44,318 nucleotides of DNA from Saccoglossus kowalevskii (Eukaryota; Hemichordata; Enteropneusta; Harrimaniidae), in assembly GCF_000003605.2 (NCBI RefSeq), contig NW_003122409.1:539293-583610 (forward strand), written 5' to 3'. This document shows, piece by piece, positions 1 through 11,647 of the stretch. The position numbers and the translations under genes are program-made. Position 1 is the first letter of the stretch; each line of letters begins with the position of its first letter. The notes under the pieces were generated by a model. The model saw only the letters and a program-made list of their open reading frames with translations. It made no database searches and was not told the DNA's origin.

Positions 1-81
1 GAATGAAAATCAAATTCTATTAAGTGAGGATTATATTCTCCACACTGCTTCGTATTTTTTTTCTTTTTTCATTTTAATTAG

Positions 82-319
82 TTAATTTTTAAAAATCACA
101 CAAAACAAGTAATGTTCGCATTCAGTTAGCGATTCAACCAAACTGGAAATAATTTGCTCATAAATCTTATTTTCTCTCATAACAAATTGCTTTGGAAACA
201 TGAACTTTTTTTTATCCCTGGCACCTGTTATTGTCACGATAAAGAGACTGCTTTTTGTATCAATCATGGGAGTTGGATATCTCTCAATTGGTCCAAAGTG
301 GACAGCTGTATAATATATC
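82..319 (-). other. Weak candidate exon of unknown identity
   Basis: On the minus strand an open frame runs from an acceptor-like site (pyrimidine-rich tract ending ...CATTCCAG, exon side starting near 319) to a stop at 82. The translation has mixed, coding-like composition (motifs VHFGPIERYPTP and KKKFMFPKQFV) rather than the biased Phe/Ile/Lys runs typical of AT-rich noise. I do not recognise the family and see no strong donor. It does not match the next segment of ARID5A/B as I know it. It could be an exon of an overlapping gene, a decayed transposon fragment or chance. Confidence 0.15.
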
Positions 320-1837
320 ATGAACCTGGAATGAATTAAGGAGTTGTAGATAAATACTTCCCCCTTCCCTATGGAGATTACTGAACAAAATCATTATATT
401 TTATGTAAGTTTTATCACCATTTTGAGATGAAAAGATTCATTAAATTTACCAGTATGGTAATGCTGCAGTTAGTGATACCACCAATTTTAAGTATATTTT
501 TTGACTTACAAACGACCATTTTTTGTTTGTTTTTTTATTAAAAAAATTATTTTGTACTTATTTTGGCGAAAAACGTTAAGAAAGGAACTTTTGACATTTT
601 TACAATTTCATATAGGCAGCACAATTGTACACAAATACAAAATGTCAGAACGTATTGAAAGAATGAACCAAAGGTTGGGTAATTTACTTTTGGGAGATAA
701 CATTATATTGCATTGTAACTATTCTGGTTAGCTATCCAGTTTAAAAAACTAATAAAACACAATTTAACTACTTCTTCACAAAGCAATAAACAAATCAATT
801 CAGTTCAAAGCTGCATTTGAACCTGGTAATGACAACTATTTCTGAATTTTATTAAAACAACTGGTAGTATTCATTATTAAATTGAAATAAAGTTTAATTT
901 TGAAGATGAATGTGAAACGAAAAAAAAGAAATGATAAACTTTGCTGATATTTATAAATAATTTAGAGGTCACTAATGGTGAGGTCAAATGTCACAACTTC
1001 CTTGGCAACACAGAGCTGATACTGGAGCTGATTTCTATGAGCTAATATTAAAATTAAACAGTAATGGGAGGATACACAGTTTATAAGAATCCCAGACGTT
1101 TGCAGTAACTGACAGATTAATATAGCCACTCACATTATTAATAATGTCTACGGGCGATTTTCAAACTAACCGCATGACTCTAAAATATGAAGTGCATTTA
1201 GTATTATTTTCTCACATATATTCATTTCATGTCTTGATATCAAATACCACATGTGACCTTCAAGGGCACAGAAGAGAAAAGATTAACCAAAGAATTTTCT
1301 ATGTATAATTTAGTCAAATTTATTACAGAAAACAAAATCTAATTAGCAAATCTGTAATATGCATAATAGATATTAGATTATCAAAGTGCTTTGGACACCC
1401 ACTAAGCACTAACTATTGAATTAAACACAATATTTACAGACCAGTCAAGCACTCAAATTGACTTTTTTTCTTTATTTCCAAAAATTCTCTGCAACAATAT
1501 TTACTTAGTTATCCAACCTAAACAGAAAATGTGATTTAAAAACAAACTTTTTTGTTGAAAGGAGGTCTGCACAAAGTATGGGATTATAAGAAATAATTGG
1601 GTTCTTTATTAATCTCCAAAGAGTCTCAAGACTTGAATATTCAAGACAATTAGTAAACGGATACAGGACAGCTCATTTCCCCTGCTTGCACACTTGTTTA
1701 TTTTCCTGATTTCTTTTTTTTGGTATGTGCATGGAGGTAAATTTTACCTCTGGTATGTGGAACAAAAGTAAAGTAAAGATTTGCCTGATAATAGAATTGC
1801 AAGTTAAATATCTGAAATTTATAATATGAAGACTACT

Positions 1838-2006
1838 TACTGTAAATGCATTAATTATTCGCTGGGTTTTAATTTCTTTAATTTTACTGATAAGTAAAAT
1901 TCGCTAAATTAAATCTATGTGTAAAATAACAATGAAACTCATTGTTTTCTTGACAAATCAGTGTAATTAAAACACAGTGAATACTGAAATTAAATGGTTT
2001 TACAGC
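1838..2006. repeat. MITE-like element, family B
   Basis: The segment opens TACTGTAAATGCATTAATTA, followed by TTCGCTGGG. Its other end, read in reverse complement, begins with a similar TGTAAAACC-type terminus and carries matching AATTAAAAC and CAGTGAATA blocks. Another copy of the same organisation lies at about 30583-30776. The termini resemble the TACTGTA...TACAGTA ends of the more abundant family A in this window, but the internal sequence differs. Confidence 0.5.
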
Positions 2007-5000
2007 ACATTCCAAAAATATTTTGCTACATTTTTATATCAGTCACCAAAAACTGAGAACAAAATTATCCATTAGAAAATTGCAAGAATATTTTTCCTTC
2101 CTAATTTGATTTTGTATATTTTTTCCTAGACTCAGTCGCTGAGAATATCTGGGGGTGTCAAACTGTGAGTTAAATTGATATCACTCCTCGCCACATAGAA
2201 GTTTGTATTCTAGTATATTGTCTAGAATTTGAAAAATATTTGAAATAAAGAACACATTTTTTTTAATTAGCTGTGGAACGAAAAGTAGTTAATATTCGCA
2301 AACCCTTTGACTTCAGAAATATTTCAGATTGAGGGCAGTGAAAATTGCAACAGGAAACATTTTTAAACCTTGAGAAAGTTGTGGACACACATGATTGATG
2401 AATCTTTAGCTGCCTACGACAAGGCCAAACATTCTTAAATTCCTGTCTTTCAACTTGCAGTCTGGTTTTCTAGAAAAAAATAACATATAAATTGTACATT
2501 CATACATTAAATGAATTTGCTTCCCTCTATTTTCCTGATTCATTTCAGTTTTTATTTAATATCTACCTACAGATTATTTTGAGTACTAGTAGTTAATACA
2601 ATTGTTTTGAATTATTCACTAGATGTTGAATATTGTATGGGAATGTTGTATGATGAATAGAATTAGGTGGCCAGTGCTTTCTGCATGAGTTGGTTCGCAC
2701 AGTGGAATGAAGACAAGTGTAACACCAACTATTAATGACCCATTCCTACAAAGTCCTTGCTTTTTGCAAAGGTCATAAAGAAAACCCCAAGACAATGGGC
2801 TTGGAAGCTGTAATGAAAAGAACAGACATTTCTATAGGACTTAACATACAACGACCATTGATTAAAAACACTGTTGTCACCCATTTATTCTATACACCTT
2901 GACAATAGAAGATGAGACCTTTAGTGAAAGCTATTTACATGTTATCAGTGAACAATTAGGCAGTTCTCAACTGTCCTTAATCCACAAAATTTGGTTTCCT
3001 TTATTCGATGATAAATGAATTCCAACACATTGAGTGATTCTTATTTATCAGTATTCCAATAAAACTATGTTTTATTAATTTTAAATAATTTTACATTGCA
3101 TATTTAACAAGTATAAAAATAGAACATCAGTCAATTACATTTTTTTTTAATCTAAAAATAATTTGTTTATAAATTTAAAAAAATTTGGGTGTGTCTCAGC
3201 AGAAAAAAAAGTTAAAATTTTTGAGTTGGAAACAATTTCTTCTAATCCCATGATTTTTTTTAATGTTATACAGGTGGATATTAAAAGTGTGGTTTTAACA
3301 TTTTAAATAGTAATGGCGGTGATTATTTCAGATTTCAAGTAGTGTAGTAGTAAAAAAAGGCATAACATGGTATTGGCAGGATGAATCAGAAGGGAGGGCT
3401 AGGGGGCTTTTAAGTTTGACATATCGGCCTATACTCAAAACATGGTTAACTTTTCATTACTTCAGCTCAAGCATGGCCGTATTCAATCACTCTCCATTAT
3501 TACTTGCTTATTTAGTCAGCCAACCAATCAGAGTCGGCTACCAGCCTACCTTCTTGTCAACAATTACAAAGGCTTTAGTGACATAACTATCCCCCTGAAC
3601 AGCACCCTGACACTGCTCAAACAAGGGCCAAACAATGCTAGATTTTCTGATGAAACAATATTTACAACCAAATTAAGACCAGAGAATGTTTATACTGAAC
3701 AGATATCAATTCTTACCAGATTAATTTCCAAAAGAATGAAAATTCAGACAATTTATTTTTCATCTGGCTAAAGTTAGGCTTCTAATCAAGTTTATCAGAT
3801 TTCCTTCCCAGTGTCATTATCTCCTCCATATCATTGGTCACCTAACAATAGGAATGTTTTATGAATCAAACAGGGGTGGGCAGGTTTTTAGAATGTGGGT
3901 GGCTCAATATCATGTTAATAAAAAATTCTAAATTTAAATAAAGATAACAAAATTGAAAAAAATCAAAAAAATTACAATCAGACAATGATGAATATTTCGA
4001 ATGATACAAAATTTAGCCATTCTATTGGGGATTTGTAGTGGAAATAATAATTTAAAAGCAGACATCAAATGTCCCTCAGAGTATAATGTTGCCAACTCCT
4101 TAACTTCAATGGAATCATCTAGAAGTTGATATTCAACAAATATTGCCTTGGTAGTTCTACACTGTTCATTGCTGCTCTAATTTCTTTACAAACTCGCCAT
4201 TCCCTGTTTACAATAAATCCTACGTTCAATATTTAGTTAACTTTCTCAAGAAATCAACAAATATGGAATACTGAAACAACACTGCCATATTGACTGAATA
4301 GTATTTTTTTTTCTACGAAACATGAACATTTTGTTGACATTCACTGAAAGTTTGAATTTTAAAGATTTGTTGTTTGTCAGGGTACAAATGCCTGGTTGTG
4401 ATGGAAACACTAGCATAACAAGACACATAACACCTAATTTGCATATCAATGTCCCTTCTTAATAATTTATGTTTACACTGTAAAATTTATTAACCTACTA
4501 AGAAAATCAATTAAATCACACTCTGATTATTTATGTTAAAAATAGCAACACTGATATTTCAGTGTCTTGATCAACAATAATTAAAAGTTAACTTTTTGAA
4601 TAAAATCTCATTTTTGTCATCAGGCAAAGAAAGCAGGCTTCACTTTGATACTATAGATTACTTTACCTAATTATTTCAGCTGTATAATTTCGTTTCACTG
4701 AAAAGCAAAATTTGACATTTTCACTGATTTCTCATGAATTAAATGTATACCATCAAGATAAAAAAATATGCTCACTGGGTTTTATTTCTATTTTTTTACC
4801 CCCTTCAAATAATTAACATTTAACATTTTCACCTCAAATGAAAAAAAAAAAAATCCACCCTATATTGGAATCACAAGTAGGAATTGAGCAGGAAAACATA
4901 AACATGGTAACCATTATTAAACTTTTTAAGGTGTGTTTCTTCATCATTCTGAACGGCCCACTCAAAGTATGGCTAACTTGTCATTATGACTGCAGATAGA

Positions 5001-7939
5001 AGCTATTTAAATACTGAATAGTGGTAAGCTCACCATCACAGAAAATGTAACAAACAAGCCAGGAGGGCAGACATTAACATATCAAAAGTGAACAATTCAC
5101 AACTGGACTATTCAAATGGAAATTATAACCCATTATTCAGTTTTTTCGCTTCCCATCAACAAGTATTTTAAAAATATTTTCACAGTTGCTGGAGGCAGTG
5201 ATATTTAACATTTTATTTTGAATTTAAATGTCCACTTTTAGACACATTTAATTTATTCTATACTGCTGAAAGGGATCACAAAAAGTGATATATATATCTT
5301 TTGTAAAATCATCCACAAATTTCGATACTTAATGATTTGTTGCAGCTTTAACTACATTTTCGTCTTATTATTTTTTTCTCAAAATTCATTGGTATTTTAT
5401 TGTATCATAGTCAACCAATGTAACCACCACCACTGTGGATACAATGTTATGTCATGCTAATTAAATTAAACTGAAAATAAATTCAGATTTAACTATTTTT
5501 TTAATTCCATCTGATTAGTTGTAAACAATTTTCTATAGTCTATGTGCTAACCTCCTAAGATACACGAAAGAGCAAACCGATAAGATACTATCGCATAACC
5601 AGCAAAGCTTATCAATCTTTAACTTTTTACTTACTGTGGGCTTATCAAAAAATTACAGCATCATTTTATTATCGCATCCAGCTTTATATATATATATATC
5701 TACTCAAATTTAAAAAACAAATAAAATGACCTAATTTACTCTAAGCTCAAAGAAATTTAAAAAGGCTAACACAGAAAGCTATAGGTCAAGATAGCTTAAC
5801 TTGTGGAACAATTTAATGTTTATATTTGACTATATATTTTGGCCAAAGAAGCTGCATTTAATTTGGCCTGCTATTGGGAGGTCATAGTATGGACAAACAT
5901 TATTTTCAAATTAGAGCAAAGTCTGATATAAATAAATTATATTAGAGAAATATGTTTTATTTCTAAAACTAGACCAGTTTTATGGAGTCAAATGGGTCAA
6001 ACTTTAACTGAATAAATAAACCACTCACAGTAGTTTTGTAGAGCTAGTTTAGTTTGCTGTAATTAATCACAGCGCTTTGGAGGCAGCCATCTTTAAATAA
6101 CTATGCTATCGTTTAATGTTAATTTATGGACTTGTACCATATGAGAAAATTCCATCACATTAGTATACCTCTAACTGCATTTAAAAAAAATAAAACAAAA
6201 AATAGATTTTACAAATGTAACCATAACAGTTATTTAATCTGAAAACCAATATGAGAACTGAGATTTAATAATTAATCATTAGTATTTTCCCTGGTTATAA
6301 TTTTCATTGTTCTTTATTTGTGAGACAAATATTAAACTTAAGATCTGACAAACTGACACATATAAGCTGTATACGGGGTATACTTATACATATTCAAATT
6401 AACTAAAATTTAAGTACTCTGGTGTTCTTTTGTCATCGTCTTGTATACACACACACAAACGCTACTGCACCCCTGAATATTAAACCTCTTGAATATATTA
6501 AATTACTTTACTACAAAATTATTGTGGATGTAATCATTTTGATGTATAAATCAAAGCACTATGCAAACACAGCATACAGCCTGGTTTGGAAATTTATGAG
6601 ATAAACTTTGTTATTTGACAAGTCCAGCCAAATTTGAATATAAACTAGCCTGTAACAAAATGGAATATTTTGACTTGGTTAGTATCAAGTTTCCTCTGCC
6701 AGGCAGACAGGGAATAATTTGAAGTTGTGACACAGAAGAAATGTTTTATTTTTGAAGTTGAGTGCTCATGTTTTGAGGCACTTCAGTGGTTTAATCAAAA
6801 TAATTCTACAAAATAAAGGATGCAGTTATTTTTTTTGTATTAACTGAGAAAACATGTAGAGGTGTTACAGAAATCTTTTATGCTCTTTCTTTTGTGTCTC
6901 CACTACAACTGTAAAGGAAATAAAAGTCTCAGTTCACAATGTACTCAATTAGTGAAGACCTTATTAAATTGCAACTCTGAATCTTGAATTTCACCAAATT
7001 TAAAAAATGTTTTCTGTAATTGTTTTTTTTTTAAATCTGGAGTTTTGACAATCTTTGACATTAAACAAGATTTTGTCCGGGTCTTCATTAAAAATTAACA
7101 GGAAACAGCTTTCATTGACAGCCTTGGAATATTTAAATAGAGCAGCCATAAAAGAAAGTTACAATGGAGCAGCCAAGTAATCTAAAGTTTCACGTTTTCT
7201 GTTATAACACAACAGAGTGGGTGAACAAAATATTAGGAGCAAAATGGTGTTCTTAACTTGGAGGGATATCATATTTCATGTGCGTGGTAAAAATTTCACA
7301 ACAGCACGACAACTGTATAATTATCTGAAGTTTAATATCGGCGGGACCCCTATCCTCATCAAGGAAGCCGTCAGTCTGTGAAGGAATTTTTAAATTTGTT
7401 TGTTTTGAAATTTGTCACTTGTTTTAGAAGACCTTCACTACACCTTCCCGCCTTTTGTTTTGGTATCATGTTCGCTGCTTTTAATGAACCGATTTTTTAT
7501 CATAAAATAAATGCACACGTTTTTTTATATATAATGTTTGCCACTCGCACCGACAGTGGGTCAGCTCATTGACGGCCCCCATGAATATTGCATGTTTTCA
7601 TTTTCAATGCCAGCACCCCCGCACATGTCAAACTTGAATGTTTCCGCTGAGCGATATTAAATTCAAAGACGATCTCGATAAATACGACCAAAATTACGAA
7701 ACAGGTCATAGATGTGGAACAAGTCACCCAAATATATTTTTCAGGCGAAACAAAGACCTACAACGCTCGGTGAATAAAATGTATTTTAATTCGTGCCAAG
7801 TCTTTTGTGATGCGGTGAAGTGTAAACAAACATAAGTAAAGTTTTTAAATATTCCTATACAGGAAACAGCGAATTCCGTCCAGATTTTACGTTAGATTTT
7901 ATTAAAATTAACAAAATGTATTGATAAATTATCACTCAC

Positions 7940-8212
7940 CTTCCCCTGTGATCCTGATCGACCGTCGGGTGTGTCTTCGGGGAGAAAATATAATCTCAAG
8001 CTTGAAAGAAGCTGGCCATTATTGGATTTGTCCTCCCAAAGTAGCTGCAACTCGCCAATACAAACTGGGTCTTCCGGTGAGCATCTTACGAAGAAAAATT
8101 CACCCAGCGATAAAATTTTCCATTTTTCGTCTTTAAAATATTTGAAACCCTTGTAGAAAATATACGGACCATGTTGGCCGCACGGGGCACCGACCCACTG
8201 CAAGAAAGTCAT
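7940..8212 (-). CDS. ARID5: ARID5A/B-like protein, first coding exon
   Basis: This exon encodes 91 residues from the ATG at 8212. Motifs LQWVGAPCG, HGPYIFYK, ILSLGEFFFVRC, ELQLLWE and LYFLPEDTP closely match the start of vertebrate ARID5B (LQWVGSPCG, HGPYIFYK, LSLGDFFFVRC, ELQLLWEE, YFLPEDTP). This segment is BAH-like and precedes the ARID DNA-binding domain in the family. The start is supported by an in-frame TAA 9 bases upstream with no AG between, so the exon continues into 5' UTR. The exon ends ...GGGGAAG at a GTGAGT donor in phase 0. Vertebrate ARID5B is a nuclear DNA-binding protein that recruits the PHF2 demethylase; the same role here is inference from homology. ARID5A versus ARID5B cannot be decided, and an invertebrate would probably have a single pre-duplication gene. 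The ARID domain itself is outside the window. Confidence 0.87.
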
Positions 8213-8530
8213 AATATATTATTAAGAGGCGATCGGTGCGTATGTACACTGTTGCAAATAAAAACTACCAGCGTAGCATTTAGAAAGGTCAATCTGAGAT
8301 TGAGTAAATGAAAAGTTATACTCGCTCAAAAATAACAGCGAACAAGTACCGAGATGAATTAATATTTTCAGAGACACTCGTGAAAATATTATGTCAGGTA
8401 AAATTGAAATGCTCGAATATTTTGGAGACGGACTGTACCTGTATTCTGTAGTCGTCCATTGTAAAACTACGAGAATATAATCAGATAAAATGTGAGGTGC
8501 ATTCAATGCCTCTTGTTGATTCAAATCACA

Positions 8531-8538
8531 TGACGTCA
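8531..8538. promoter_or_regulatory. Full palindromic CRE (TGACGTCA)
   Basis: A perfect 8-bp cAMP-response element lies about 320 bases upstream of the ARID5 start codon, in the GC-richer region. CREB/ATF family proteins bind this palindrome. Function here is inferred from position and motif only. Confidence 0.5.
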
Positions 8539-8897
8539 CGGTGTTAACATAATTACACACCTCATTAGCATACTTCATAAATAATTCATAAATAGAACCA
8601 GTGTCAATCACTCCCACTTTTCATAAACAAAAGACAGACATGAAGACGAAGTTTAAATTTATCAAAACAAAATCGTTAAATGTAGCGTTTTTTGCCTGAT
8701 CGTAAACGAAAACGATAAATTTAGGCAACACTCAACAATGACACGGCCAGGGGCAAATTAATGCCGACAATATTATTTTTACCCGATTTTTCACCACACA
8801 GTGGCTATATTACGTTCAAATATGCCAGAGATATCGGGTGCTATCTTTTTTTTATTTGAATGTCGCCCTTATCAGTACATTTTGTTATCAGTGTGTT

Positions 8898-8907
8898 AAC
8901 CAATCAG
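8898..8907 (+). promoter_or_regulatory. CCAAT box (AACCAATCAG)
   Basis: The sequence fits the full NF-Y consensus RRCCAATSRG, not just the CCAAT pentamer. It sits in the middle of the divergent promoter region, where NF-Y sites are typical of TATA-less promoters. Confidence 0.45.
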
Positions 8908-8930
8908 CGTTAGTATTCAGATAATGCATT

Positions 8931-8985
8931 CACGTGTGACACTGGAAATAAATAAACACAACTTTGTAGTTTGACTCGGCACGTG
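8931..8985. promoter_or_regulatory. Pair of CACGTG E-boxes
   Basis: Two palindromic CACGTG sites lie at 8931-8936 and 8980-8985. Each is followed by TG or TC, which resembles USF/MYC/MiT-type bHLH-ZIP sites. Two in 55 bases is more than expected by chance in AT-rich DNA. Confidence 0.4.
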
Positions 8986-9204
8986 TCAAAACAACACAAC
9001 ATGCAGCTGTATGCCACGATGACTTGAAGATTAAAAAGAAAAAAAAGCAGGTTTAGAGAAATATGAGTTTCACTCACATTAACATTCTTTTCCCCGCATT
9101 CTATTTTGAAACCCTGGTTGGTATAAAATTAGTCTGCACCCTCCCCTCTGATGCCACGGAAGAGTAACAAAATAACAAACGAACGAACATAGGCAAGTTT
9201 AATA

Positions 9205-9231
9205 ATGGCGACTTCCTGGTGTGACTCTTAG
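9205..9231 (+). other. Upstream ORF in the probable 5' UTR
   Basis: ATG at 9205 has A at -3 and G at +4, a strong initiation context. It opens an 8-codon frame (MATSWCDS, then TAG). If the first exon starts upstream of it, ribosomes would meet it before the main start, so it could reduce translation of the main protein. A second minimal frame (ATG TTG TCA TAA) sits at 10316-10327, eight bases before the main ATG. Confidence 0.3.
9211..9219 (-). promoter_or_regulatory. ETS-like site (ACTTCCTGG; CCAGGAAGT on the minus strand)
   Basis: This matches the ETS-family core (CAGGAAGT) and lies beside an ATGGCG that resembles a YY1 core. Both are common just downstream of start sites of TATA-less promoters, which helps locate the transcription start near 9150-9210. 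Confidence 0.35.
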
Positions 9232-9292
9232 CAAAGTTTCAAGATTTTAGCAAACTACGACTGACCAGTGCATCGTCGGACTAACAATCCCG

Positions 9293-10290
9293 GTGAGTAA
9301 ATCAGTGTTTCTGAATGAATTCGTTTGTATTGATTTTTTGCACTGTCACACCTATTAGAGCTGTCAATGAGACTAAATTTAACCATACATTTGACGGTCG
9401 ATTGTCGCGGCCCGTTACGTTAACAACCGTATTTGAACTTTTGACCACTCCGCGGGGTGCTTATTTAAAGCTGTCGCAATGTCATGTGTATATCATATGG
9501 TGGCTGTGAACCGATCACAATACTTTTCATCGATAGAAAGTTAGAGATTGAGATAATATTCAACAAACCGACCACCCGGCCATGCAGGTTCCGCTACACC
9601 GTCCACAGTCCCAATGTGGAGGAACTGTGATCGTCTGAGAGGCTGTGACCAGTCGCTTTAATTACATAATTTGGGATTGTAACATATTGGGGTGATTTGA
9701 CTGCATGTCAAGATAATGAATAATGATAACAATAATGATTATATATGATATTGTCTTATATTATATTATATAATCATAACCCTTCTATTTGTCCATATTT
9801 TAGTTTCGGTTTCGTTTGCTTTACGTGGTGAATGAAAAGGAAAGTCATTTTCATCACAAATCACTCTGGAAAAACTACAGAATTCATATTTATGCTTTTT
9901 AAAATGCCTTAGGGAAAAAATAGGGGCCTTTTTTTCAGTGACTTACAACAAATTAAAATTTACTGGGCCTACAAATACGTAAAACATGAGTAGGTGGTAC
10001 TCACATGAAAATGTGTTTTAAAAGCTTATTTAAGGTACTGTGTATTTCATGAAGGTATGAATTTGTTTTATGGACATTTATAAATATTTATTAAACATTT
10101 ATCAACATATACGCTGGGTTTCAATGAAGGTGAGAATTTGTTTTGTATAAAATAATTGTAAATGTTAGCAAATGGCGATTGAAAACAACTTGACCAGTCA
10201 CAAGAATAAGCAGAATAAACATCATTTTTCTTTCAGTTTTCTTTGCACAAAATCTATATCACTTACTTTGAACATGTGTTTTATTTTCAG
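9293..10290 (+). other. Intron 1 of the Ubl-NTPDase gene
   Basis: Bounded by the donor GTGAGT at 9293 and the acceptor TTTTATTTTCAG ending at 10290. The first 350 bases remain GC-richer, continuing the promoter region, and the rest is AT-rich. I see no coding exon or RNA gene in it. Confidence 0.5.
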
Positions 10291-10334
10291 GTTTTCATCG
10301 TTGTTGGCGCATATAATGTTGTCATAAAACAAAC

Positions 10335-10446
10335 ATGATTATAACTGTACATGCAGTAATTGATGGACACACATCCCGTGTGCCTGTTGAGATTGAACCT
10401 CATGATAGTATTGAGAGTTTAGTTTATGCATTCTGCTACCAGCAAG
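10335..10446 (+). CDS. Ubl-NTPDase exon 2: start codon and first half of the ubiquitin-like domain
   Basis: The exon begins at 10291 after acceptor ATTTTCAG. ATG at 10335 starts 37 codons plus one base, ending CAAG|GTAAAT in phase 1. The peptide (MIITVHAVIDGHTS..., then VPVEIEPHDSIESLVYAF) aligns with ubiquitin strands 1-2 and the start of helix 1 (MQIFVKTLTGKT..., ITLEVEPSDTIENVKAKI), including the acidic-Pro-x-Asp-[ST]-Ile-Glu turn. It is diverged and is not a ubiquitin gene. No signal peptide precedes it, so this end should be cytosolic. Confidence 0.75.
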
Positions 10447-10512
10447 GTAAATTGTTATGCTACTTTCTATGTTCATAATAATAAATAATATGTATTATTC
10501 CAATATGTGTAA

Positions 10513-10605
10513 TATGGTAAAATACTTTATTTCAGCTGAAAAAGAGTTTTTGGGTGTTTTGTATGGAATTTATTTTCACAAAAATCCATGATGAGACACT
10601 TTTGC
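10513..10605. repeat. Partial copy of MITE family A
   Basis: The block GGTAAAATACTTTATTTCAG and the following GTTTTTGGGTGTTTTGTATG stretch repeat the left half of the element at 11437-11647, with an internal deletion. The right terminus is missing. Confidence 0.55.
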
Positions 10606-10997
10606 GTTTGTAAGTTGAGTACTCTTTTTGCTTTATGAGTACTGCAAATGTTTATATTAATGACAGAGTTGTGTATATGGACAAAATGTGCTGTATTTAA
10701 TGATTCAATAAATAATTAATTCAACTGTTGGTTTACTTGCTCCTCTTTTACAAATGCATATGTAATGTGTGTTGCTTTAGTAAGTCAAAAGACAATTTGG
10801 AAAATGATGTCTGGATCTCAAACTATTGAAACCCCACATATGCATGGTAATCCACATTACTATGTGCATAACTTCCTGTTGTCTTTCACAGACAGAGATA
10901 ATCCTATTGTTTACCACAGAATGATTCACCATTTGTGTACCACAGGTGCAGAAAGGGCATTGTTTATTCATGAACCTGGATTTGATCTGTGATAGAG

Positions 10998-11032
10998 CAT
11001 GGAGCTAAAAAAAGATTCTTTTTAGCTCCATG
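10998..11032. repeat. Perfect 14-bp hairpin flanked by a GATAGAG direct repeat
   Basis: CATGGAGCTAAAAA (10998-11011) and TTTTTAGCTCCATG (11019-11032) are exact reverse complements around a 7-base loop. GATAGAG occurs immediately before the left arm and again after the right arm. The form could be a very short inverted-repeat insertion with a 7-bp target duplication. A similar TTTTTTAGCTCC string occurs at 44262. Confidence 0.6.
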
Positions 11033-11436
11033 GATAGAGGGACTGTGATCTGTTTCTGCTTTTTCACAATTATTTTCTGTTTGTCCAATTATTTGAGCTG
11101 GAACGATATTTTAAATAAATCTTGATTTTTCCATTACAAGTAATGTTTCTTGTAGCATATACAATGAAAAAAGATTGATTTAATTTAGTGCTGTCATAGG
11201 CCACCCTTTACGATAATATGCCATTTTGTCATAGAGGGTGGAATCCAAATCAATGAACCTTAACCTTTTCACCACCAGTTCCCTCTTTTCATCACAAAAT
11301 AGTCCCGTTTATAGTCTGCACTTTCTTCAAAAGATTGGGACAAAATAGCCAAAGTTTTTGAGTAAAAACTGAAAATTGACACAAATTTTGTCTGTTGGCT
11401 TCAAAAATTGAGTTTATTTCCAGAAATATTGAAGAA

Positions 11437-11647
11437 TACTGTAAAATATTTTATTTTAGCTGGAATTAATTATCGCTGAAATGACTTTTTGGGTGTTTTG
11501 TATGGAATTTATTTTCACTGATTTTTGACGAGTTGAGTTTAAAATATAGGGAAAAGGTATATTCACCGCATTTTATCTTCACTGAATCATTCCTTCAGCA
11601 AAATTAGCGAAAATTAATCCCAAGCAAAAATAAAGTATTTCACAGTA
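11437..11647. mobile_element. MITE family A copy
   Basis: TA followed by CTGTAAAATATTTTATTTTA at the left, and ...AATAAAGTATTTCACAG followed by TA at the right. The termini are inverted repeats of each other and the whole is about 211 bp. There is no coding sequence. It is a non-autonomous element with TA flanks, as in the Tc1/mariner superfamily. Confidence 0.75.

Larger units (their letters stand above)
1..7939 (-). other. Intron 1 of the ARID5-like gene (non-coding, partial)
   Basis: This stretch lies downstream, on the minus strand, of the ARID5-like first exon and its GT donor. No ARID domain or other recognisable ARID5 exon is visible on the minus strand, so I read it as one large intron continuing past the window start. 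It is AT-rich and holds a MITE-like element at 1838-2006 and one weak candidate exon at 82-319. Otherwise I see only short, biased, unconvincing reading frames on both strands. Bases 7300-7939 become GC-richer on approaching the promoter. The intron reading is an inference, because the next ARID5 exon is not in view. Confidence 0.55.
8213..9292. promoter_or_regulatory. Putative shared head-to-head promoter region
   Basis: About 1 kb separates the minus-strand ARID5 ATG from the end of the probable first exon of the plus-strand NTPDase gene. The interval is richer in GC and CpG than the introns and contains a full CRE (8531), a CCAAT box (8900), two CACGTG E-boxes (8931, 8980) and an ETS-like ACTTCCTG (9211). 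No TATA box is evident at either end. A divergent arrangement at such spacing commonly means a bidirectional promoter. Transcription start sites cannot be fixed from sequence alone. Confidence 0.55.
9170..9292 (+). other. Probable non-coding first exon of the Ubl-NTPDase gene
   Basis: A strong donor (CG|GTGAGT) at 9293 follows GC-richer sequence, and the next exon has a consensus acceptor at 10289-10290 with the start codon 44 bases inside it. A spliced 5' UTR exon ending at 9292 is therefore likely. Its 5' edge is unknown; I placed it near 9170, upstream of an ETS-like motif and an ATGGCG. It contains a short upstream frame at 9205-9231. Confidence 0.5.

Noticed and set aside
3442-3771. 109-codon plus-strand frame in the ARID5 intron
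   Set aside because: No recognised motif, no convincing start context or splice sites. Somewhat better composition than other noise frames but not enough to call.
8222-8617. 131-codon minus-strand frame just upstream of the ARID5 start codon
   Set aside because: It lies in the promoter/5' UTR, has no recognisable motif, is closed by a stop before the ARID5 ATG, and shares nothing with ARID5 proteins.
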